This document shows, piece by piece, positions 57,540-64,000 of a stretch of DNA of 64,000 nucleotides; within the stretch, counting starts at the first letter, position 1; the number at the start of each line of letters is the position of its first letter. The notes beneath the pieces are model-generated. The model saw only the letters and a program-made list of their open reading frames with translations, searched no databases and was not told the origin of the DNA. A program made the translations under genes and the position numbers. Source of the DNA: Brachionus manjavacas (Eukaryota > Rotifera > Eurotatoria > Ploima > Brachionidae); assembly GCA_019054805.1 (NCBI GenBank), contig JAHQIY010000003.1, positions 3,224,001 through 3,288,000 of the forward strand, in the 5' to 3' direction.

Positions 57540-57665
57540 TTTGAGCAGAACTCGTTTCTGGGTTTCAGATGTGCGTAATTTTACACTTGTCGTAGTTTGG
57601 ATGCATCACCCACTCTTTAGACCAAGATTCTTCATCGCCCAAGTGAATCTGTAATATTTTCGTGT
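57540..57665 (-). pseudogene. Coding-like fragment, weakly like a trypsin-family exon
   Basis: On the minus strand an acceptor-like attacag is followed by IHLGDEESWSKEWVMHPNYDK (21 codons, shown as read) before a possible donor at gtgtaa. 'LG...' followed by 'HPNYD' is reminiscent of the segment between His and Asp in trypsin-like proteases. No flanking exons were found, so it may be chance or a relic. Confidence 0.25.
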
Positions 57666-58024
57666 CATTGTTGTCAATCACTTGCAATCATCAGTATAAA
57701 TCATTTATGAAAAATCACTGTAAAAGCTTTAAAAAAACATTAAAATTTAAAAATAAGCTGTCTTTTTTAGTCTAATTATGCAAATTAATTTATTGATTAA
57801 AAGTAGTTAATTAATTTAAAAAAGTGTGAATTTAATTTGATTTGAAAATAATTTGAAAATTTTTTATTAAAAAGCGCTCGATATTAAGGCTAATATAAAT
57901 TGAACTGATATTTAAGCTTGATACAGAATAAATAAATGTTCTTTGATTTAAACTCAAGCTACTTAGAGCTAAGTAATTTTAAAATTAATAAATAACTTAT
58001 AGAATCAAAAATTATAATCTTTCT

Positions 58025-58290
58025 TTTGAGAATCTACCTAGCTATTTCTACTTTTTTCCCTGAAAAATCTCAGACATTTAAAAATATGCACCCTGTTATT
58101 CTCTATTTCAATATATCTAATCACAATTTTCTTCTATTTTAACCTATTTTATTTATATTTATTAATTTTTTATTTATTTTTTTATATTTTTATTTTATTT
58201 TTGTTATACCATATTTTAACTTTAATTTTTTTTTTAAATTTTAATCTGAAGGAGCATTAGCTCGGTACAGAAAACAAATAAATAAATTAA
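58025..58290 (+). mobile_element. Family A LINE 3' UTR and tail
   Basis: A T-rich 3' UTR ends with ctgaaggagcattagctcgg at about 58245-58264 and an aaataaataaa tail at about 58270-58287. No coding sequence is retained. Confidence 0.65.
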
Positions 58291-58299
58291 CGATTGAGT

Positions 58300-58980
58300 C
58301 AACTAAACCAAATGTTTTTAGAACAATCCTAATATATTTTATCCACCTCTCAAATAGTCAATTGCTTACCCAATATATCTGAGAAGCTGTTCAGGAAAAA
58401 TGCAAAAAACTTGCATTCTCCTATCAAATAATTGTCAATTTTTTATAAACCATTAAATTAAATCTTAGTTACTTCAATCTCGCGTAAATTTTTTTGATCT
58501 TAATGAGTTAAAATTTTTTTGAAGTTTTCGAACAAAATGGGTGCGAAAAATTGAATAAAAAATAGGACTCCCGGTTAGACTTGGTTACCAAAATCAATAT
58601 CGAATTCCCAAGCAATCTTGAAAGCATAGTATTTAAACTGATAAATGAAAAAAATTTAGTTAAAAAAAAATTGAGATTAATTTGGTTTAATTTTTTGTAT
58701 TTGAATTACTAAATGTATCCAATGTTGAAATAACATTGAAAAAGTGCGATGTTTCAAATATTTTATTCAGTTTCAAAAGAAAAAAATAAATTTAAGTTAA
58801 TTTGGCAAACATGAAAAACTTTATTTTTTTTTTATAAATTTTGACTTTGGTTTTTTGGTTTGATGATCCTCAAAGATAATATATGTGTTTTTGCATTTTT
58901 CATAAATTAAGTATTTGATAAAATGCACCAAACGAAAGTAAAAGTCAAAATAAAGTCAAAATTTTTAAGAAGAAAACTAA
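58300..58980. other. No gene seen
   Basis: AT-rich spacer. Confidence 0.4.
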
Positions 58981-58987
58981 GTTTTTC

Positions 58988-59557
58988 GGGTCTAGTCGCT
59001 TAGATAAACTATGGTTCACCTGGAACAATTATTGTTCTCAGGTTTTATTAACTATTAGTTGACCTAATCTAAAATTGTTCACCTATTTTGAAATTTCTTC
59101 ATCTATTTGGTAAATTGTGTAAATTAATTAAGTAGGTAAATTTTGCGAAATCAAACAATTTATGTTACCCTAATTTAAACACTTAAAGGATGAAAAATTG
59201 ATTTTAATTTTCTTTAATTTTTATTATTTTATGCTGAAAGGCTAAGATTTAAATAGAGAGCGCATTTGGGTATTTGAAATTGTTGAAAGAGTAAATCAGT
59301 ACAGAATAATATCAGAGCAAATGCTAAGCTATTTCTAAAGCACCTTCAAATTAAAAATCAAATAATTATTAACTAATTTTTATATTAGTTTCGAGAATTA
59401 GCCATTCTATTAAATAGCCTTATTCAATTTGTTCACATAATCTAAAAATTGTTCGTCTAATTCTATTCTGAACAAAAAAATTGGGTGAAGCAATAGTTCA
59501 AAAAACCTGAGAACAAGAATTTTCCGGATAAAAAGTGAACTATGGTTTACCTAACCG
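58988..59557. repeat. Inverted-repeat (MITE-like) element, ~570 bp
   Basis: The left end agtcgcttagataaac and the right end reversed, agtcggttaggtaaac, are near-identical. Within the arms, ttgttctcaggtttt occurs at 59031-59045 and its complement at 59500-59512; aactatggttcac and gtgaactatggttta also pair up loosely. The interior has repeated attgttcacct-like words. No coding sequence. Confidence 0.7.
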
Positions 59558-59569
59558 ACTTATTTTATA

Positions 59570-59645
59570 TTATTTAACTTTATTTTTAGTTTTTTATTTG
59601 TTTTTATTCTGAAGGAGCATTTTCTCGGTATAAAATAAATAAATG
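59570..59645 (+). mobile_element. LINE family A 3'-end fragment
   Basis: attctgaaggagcattttctcgg followed by an aaataaataaa-like tail. A further weak trace (attctgaataagctttag) lies at 59847-59865. Confidence 0.5.
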
Positions 59646-60019
59646 AATTGTTTAAGAGTTAAAAACGAATTTTCAATATTTTTTTCAAATTTTCAAACAA
59701 AGATTAAACTCATTCTATTTCACCAAAGAGTTTAATTTCAAATATGAAAATGTTTGCAATTTTAACTTAGAATTATTTTTTTTTTATTTTCTTCTATATT
59801 ATAACTTTTTTTATTTTATTTGACTTTTATTGATTTTAAATTATTATTCTGAATAAGCTTTAGATTTCAATTAATAATTTAAAATCATTTGTTTATTGAG
59901 TGTAATTATTTAGCTTTTAAAATCATATTAATAATTCACATTCTATTAATTTTGACCAAACAAGGATGACAAAGTGTAAACCATTAATTAAATTAAAGAT
60001 TTTTTTTAATAAATAATAC

Positions 60020-60335
60020 ACCAAAATTAACGGTCTAAAAAATACGGGTTGCCAAAAACCGGTCAATAAATTTTTTGTAAAATTTTGGAAAAAAAAAACT
60101 TGAAAATAATTTAAAATAAATTAAGAAATTTTTTTTTTACTTATCAAATTAATAAGTTATTTATTTAAAAATTAAAAACATTTTTTCGATAAAAATATCA
60201 ATTTAAGTTGCTAACCGCCAAAAATTTGGCCGTATTTTTGACCGCCCGTATTTTTGACCGCCCGTATTTTTTAGGCCGTATTTCAGACCGTCCGTTTTTT
60301 GTTGACCGTATATTTTGACGGTCCAAAAAAAAGTT
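60020..60335. repeat. MITE-like repeat with GACCG/CGGTC inverted motifs
   Basis: The left part (cggtctaaaaaatacggg) pairs with the reverse complement of the right part (cggcctaaaaaatacggg). A short tandem gaccgcccgtattttt is present at about 60239-60270. It is related to 1835-1990. Confidence 0.6.
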
Positions 60336-60579
60336 TTTAGACTTGACTTGAAATTTTTTTTTTTTTAAATGTCATTTCAAAGTCTTTGACATAAATACTA
60401 CTATTTTTTCAGACAAAATGTATTAACAACATGGAACGGCAAAAAATTAAGAAGTATTTCTTTTCATCAGCTAAATATTTTTTACCGCTATTTTTTTACA
60501 GATAAATTATTTTTTATTAGAAAATTTATTTTGAAAGCAAAAAAAACTGAAAATGTGAATCATAAATGATTGTATCTAA

Positions 60580-60830
60580 ATTCAATGCAAAATCTTCACT
60601 TTTTTCACTTGGTTGACGCTGTAATGCATGCCAGGTCTAGTGGGTGGCATCTGTGCATATCTGATTTGTAAGCTGAGTAAAAAAGATAAGGCTTTTTGTT
60701 GTATCAAAGACTCTAAATGATATTAAATCTACATATATTTGGTAGTTTGATGCCATGCAAGTTGACACGACAACACGAAGTACACTTTATTCCCGTATCC
60801 ATATCCGTAAAAAAATTAATTTTCGGGTTA
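60580..60830 (-). other. Two short coding-like islands, unassigned
   Basis: The minus strand reads YAQMPPTRPGMHYSVNQVKK at about 60660-60600 and TDMDTGIKCTSCCRVN, LHGIKLPNICRFNII, stop at about 60805-60713. Both are richer in GC than their surroundings. They could be exons of one decayed or unrecognised gene; no splice model is convincing. Confidence 0.3.
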
Positions 60831-61014
60831 CTGAGAAACAAAAATTTTGAAATTTGTAAATAAACACCAAATATTCGAAAATAAGTATATTTGCAAGTAA
60901 GTATTAGTAAGTTATTTTCCACTTCATCGATATTATGATTATGTTTTTCAGTTGATATAAAAATCGGCGCATTTTCCGGATCACTATGAGCAATAAAGAT
61001 GACTTAGATGTTGA

Positions 61015-61395
61015 TTATTTTTCGGTAAAGCACTTATAGAACTGCTTGTATCCCTCTTTAGTATATTTAGTAAAACTAAATGACCACAAGTTTCCTTCAA
61101 TTTTCTGTAAAGCACTTTCCAGATCATCATAAGTTTCATATTTTTCATAGATTTTTACTTTACCGCGAGTTATTTTGTTTTGTAATTTGGGTTCTATTTC
61201 TGAGGCGTCTTTTTCTGTTGTATCGAAATTATTGATACTATGGCTGCATAGAACGGAAAGAATTCAAATTTTAATTTTAATTAAAAAAATTTACTAGATT
61301 TTTGAGTGAAGTTTTACCGTTCTTTGCAGTCTTGATCTTGGTCACGTGAATTTTTTGCGTTCCATGTATTTTTTATGTCAAAAATTTTGAAATTC
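61015..61395 (-). CDS. Probable small spliced gene, WRKY-GCM1/FLYWCH-like segment
   Basis: Two exons joined in phase (2): 61395-61318 with donor gtaaaa, and 61243-61015 ending in TAA at 61017-61015, with a 74-bp intron. Together they read about 101 codons: NFKIFDIKNTWNAKNSRDQ, then a Glu/Asp/Lys-rich linker, then KVKIYEKYETYDDLESAL and NLWSFSFTKYTKEGYKQFYKCF. The W-x3-x-T-x-x-x-G-x-K-x-F-Y-x-C pattern resembles the zinc-binding domain at the N-terminus of Mutator-like transposases and of domesticated animal proteins. There is no start codon within the exons, so an upstream exon is missing; a coding-like stretch at 61620-61500 (NPSGNQNESNDPEKNLFSEY) may belong but its phase does not fit cleanly. 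Confidence 0.5.
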
Positions 61396-61876
61396 CTTTT
61401 TTTATGACTTTTGTGCATGTCTGCTTACAGTAAAAATTCATTCGAGTTTTTCTGAATTGAAAAAAAAACTTTACAGCTCCAAAAATTGTTTTCAAATTGC
61501 TTTTACATTTCGCTTTTTGGAATTAGTGGGCTCAGTTATGACATCATTGTCATTGTATTCGCTAAAAAGATTTTTTTCAGGGTCATTTGATTCATTTTGA
61601 TTTCCAGAAGGATTTCAATCATTTTTGTTCAAACTCAAAAAAAATAAATATGGACTTGAGAATTAATCATGAACAAGTCCCCTTTGATAATTATTAAAAA
61701 GTGATAAAATTGATTTACCTCAATTTATTTTATAAAAATTCTACTTTAAATTTGAAATAAAAATTCAACAAAATTAAAACTCTTTTTATCATGACTTTGA
61801 AAGATAAAAAATAAAAAAATTCTCTTTTTTGCATCTCAGACAAAAAAAATTTTAAACAATAAAAACTAAGAAACGA

Positions 61877-62980
61877 CTAAACTTTAGAAGCGCTCATCTG
61901 AGATGATTTGGCCGAATAGTTACCAGAAGTAGTCGAAGACAAAGAGTTGTTGTTGTCATACACTTCGTCTTCATCGCTATCTAGCATAAAAAATCTGCTT
62001 TCACTGAAACCATTTTTTTTCGTCTGAAGCTGAACACTTTTTCGCTCCCACTCTTCCTGAATCAAAATCAATTCATCAAAACCATCTCTAACTCTATTTG
62101 ATGAATAGTAAATTTTGTTCAAAAAACACAGCTGAACCAACAGACCCAGGGAGATTAACAGAATATGCCAGCAGAACAAAGTGGTAATTATCATAATTTG
62201 GTTGTGATCACAGCGGTTCCATTTCAAAAATGCGACATCCAAAGGCGGATAGAGCACAAAACCTGCCTGCCAAAACCAAGTGCCTTGCAGCATGGTGAAC
62301 AGTATGCGACCATAGGTGAACATAACTTGCTGAGGGTTATAAATCTCCAAACAGATGGAAAGACAGCAGCCAAATATTGCGTAGACCAGCAAAACATGAA
62401 CATGAATGTCCATTGGAGCTCGGCTGTGAAGATGAAAGGCAAACAAGAATGCTTCAATTGAATAAGCTATCAGACCAAAGTAAAAATCTGAGCGCTTTGG
62501 TAAGTTGAAGCCTTTGTACAACAGAATTTCCACTATTGCTTGGAGCACAAATCCAGAATACATTGTTATATGCTGAAGGTTATTGCGGGCAAAGTAAAAT
62601 GATTGTGTTTGCGGATGGGCGTCCCGTTTGTGCATGTGGACATGTGATGACTGATTGTCACAGCCAAAAATAGAAACATCATCTTTGCCGATTCCTGGCT
62701 CTACTACATGGTTGAAGTCAATGGCGGTAACAAACTCGCCCAGAATGCCGATCAAACCGGCTGTTAACTTAAAACAACTTTCTACCGGTGATCGCCGCAA
62801 CCTCTCAGTCGGTAAGCATATACAAGGCATGGTTGTCTGGGATACATAGTTGGCTTTGGATTTTTTGGCAGACAAGTAGTGCTTGGACTGAATGTAGCGA
62901 ATGGCGGTCAAAAAACTCCACCACACTGCGAACAAAATGAAAAATGTTCCGGGCAACAAATGACCAGCTAATGACCCCAT
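61877..62980 (-). CDS. TMEM45B: TMEM45/DUF716 family multi-pass membrane protein
   Basis: An intact 367-codon single exon from ATG at 62980 to the stop at 61877-61879. Family signatures: MGSLAGHLLPGTFFILFAVWW at the N-terminus, LHSRAPMDIHVHVLL in the middle, and QGTWFWQAGFVLYPP. About seven hydrophobic segments are visible (residues around 8-30, 70-90, 135-155, 170-190, 195-215, 230-250, 275-300), and the C-terminal 60 residues are Ser/Asp-rich and cytoplasmic. The family is conserved in animals and plants; molecular function is poorly known, though vertebrate members are linked to membrane trafficking and epithelial biology. It is longer than vertebrate TMEM45 (about 275) because of an insert near residues 40-65 and the Ser-rich tail. 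Whether it is orthologous to TMEM45A or TMEM45B cannot be told; the symbol is only a family label. Confidence 0.93.
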   Translation of the reverse strand: MGSLAGHLLPGTFFILFAVWWSFLTAIRYIQSKHYLSAKKSKANYVSQTTMPCICLPTERLRRSPVESCFKLTAGLIGILGEFVTAIDFNHVVEPGIGKDDVSIFGCDNQSSHVHMHKRDAHPQTQSFYFARNNLQHITMYSGFVLQAIVEILLYKGFNLPKRSDFYFGLIAYSIEAFLFAFHLHSRAPMDIHVHVLLVYAIFGCCLSICLEIYNPQQVMFTYGRILFTMLQGTWFWQAGFVLYPPLDVAFLKWNRCDHNQIMIITTLFCWHILLISLGLLVQLCFLNKIYYSSNRVRDGFDELILIQEEWERKSVQLQTKKNGFSESRFFMLDSDEDEVYDNNNSLSSTTSGNYSAKSSQMSASKV

Positions 62981-64000
62981 TTAGTTTAGAGGGATTTTAT
63001 GACTCTCACAATTTTTTAGCTTCTAAAATTTAAATTTTAAAAATGAGAAATACAAAATTTATTTTTTTAATATAAAAGTGAGATAAGGTAACTTTATCAA
63101 ATAGGTTTAATTTTATTTTTAGGATTCGATTTTTTTATTCAGTTGCCTAAGTGATTATTTTTAAAATACAGATAAAAAATTTTTATCCAAATTTTAGTAT
63201 TTTGCGATGAGTTATCGAAAAAATATAAACTTAATTGTTAAATTTTTTCTCGCTACGTGAGTGGAATTTTATTTGAGAAAAAAAAATAAACAGGATTTTT
63301 TTAATTAATTATTTTATCTTTTAGTCTTTTATTAGAATAAATTTTGCGGTAATTTTCTATTTAGGTATCAGATTCAGAGCATAAAAAAAGGTTTAGTGTA
63401 ATCCAAATAGACCCAAAAATGTTTTTTTTTATTATTATTACTTTAAAATTTTTATTGAAATTTGTTGTTCTATAGAAACTAAAACTAAATTTTTCATTTT
63501 AATTGAACATGAAAAATTTTAAAGTGTTCTTAATATTTCGAAAGATTTTTTGGCAAAAATGTTCCATAAACTTTAATTTAAATTTCATTTGGATTTTAAA
63601 AAAATTTTAAATTTAAGTGCATATTTTTTTAACAAAAAAAGTCATGTTTTGACTAAAATTTTTTTTGGAAAATAAAACAAAAAAAAAAAATATTCTGGAC
63701 ATATTTTATTACTTAAAAAAATGCTTATTTATTATTCTGTTTAGACATAATTAAAGTTTTGAATTGCCAGAACCTTGAAAAAATTAAAATGAAATTTCAA
63801 TTTTTTTGTGACAGAATTTCGAAATCAATGAGTAACTAATTTCACAAAATTTATTTAAAAGTATGAAATTTTTGGAGCTCTAGCTCGAAACAGAAAACAA
63901 ATAAATAAAAAAAAACTCTTATCAGATTAATTCTGAAAAATGATGTTTCGACTAAAAAAATATCACAAAAAATTAAGAAATGAATCAAATAATTTAATCG
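62981..64000. other. 5' flank of the TMEM45 gene; LINE tail at 63868-63912
   Basis: AT-rich. The only element is a diverged family A LINE terminus at about 63868-63912 (ggagctctagctcgaaacag plus an aaataaataaa tail). The promoter of the TMEM45 gene should lie just above 62980; no TATA box is convincing. Confidence 0.5.

Noticed and set aside
61877-62980. Plus-strand frames 62165-62461 and 62655-62849
   Set aside because: They are antisense to the intact TMEM45 exon.
1-64000. CRISPR arrays, bacterial operons, Shine-Dalgarno sites
   Set aside because: Introns, Pol III tRNA genes without CCA, and LINE/LTR elements show eukaryotic DNA; no spaced short repeats of CRISPR type were seen.

Overview
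The window is very AT-rich animal nuclear DNA. Introns are short (several of 49-54 bp), there is no operon structure, and retroelement debris is dense. Animal genes (a PACSIN/syndapin, a TMEM45-type membrane protein), Pol III tRNA genes, Penelope-like, LINE, Mutator-like and Ty3/gypsy sequences all point to an invertebrate. My best guess is a monogonont rotifer (Brachionus-like), from base composition, intron size and element mix only; I could not test this.

Layout. 1-552 (+) is the 3' end of a syndapin-like gene (NPF linker and SH3, three exons). 2357-8058 (-) is a five-exon gene for a type II membrane protein with a long cysteine-rich ectodomain; its largest intron holds dead LINE sequence. 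9362-12010 holds three LINE fragments, one a clean 5'-truncated insertion with a 13-bp target-site duplication. 13853-21282 (-) is a PACSIN/syndapin gene (F-BAR, linker with NPF motifs, SH3) whose 3' end faces the paralogue at the left edge. 21.3-48.2 kb is mostly gene-free: LINEs (one nested inside another), two Mutator-like transposase relics, and several palindromic inverted-repeat elements. 48.2-49.0 kb (-) is a Penelope-like relic. 49070-49380 carries two identical, divergent tRNA-Cys(GCA) genes. 50.1-56.96 kb is a nest: a minus-strand LINE broken by a small inverted-repeat element and by a young 5.4-kb Ty3/gypsy retrotransposon whose two 255-bp LTRs look identical. 57-61.4 kb holds a small inverted-repeat element, LINE tails and coding-like fragments, including a probable small spliced gene at 61015-61395 (-). 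61877-62980 (-) is an intact single-exon TMEM45/DUF716 gene.

The host genes form no pathway. The two syndapin-like genes are convergent inverted paralogues with the cysteine-rich gene between them. Three otherwise well-kept reading frames (PACSIN F-BAR, cysteine-rich N-terminus, gypsy integrase C-terminus) are each broken by one base in or next to an A/T run, which suggests assembly error rather than decay.

The observations I would follow up first are: the in-phase extra exon of PACSIN that ends in its own stop; the duplicated roughly 230-residue cysteine block; the covarying 3' hairpin of an (ATT)n-tailed LINE family; the nested insertions; and the set of unclassified palindromic elements.
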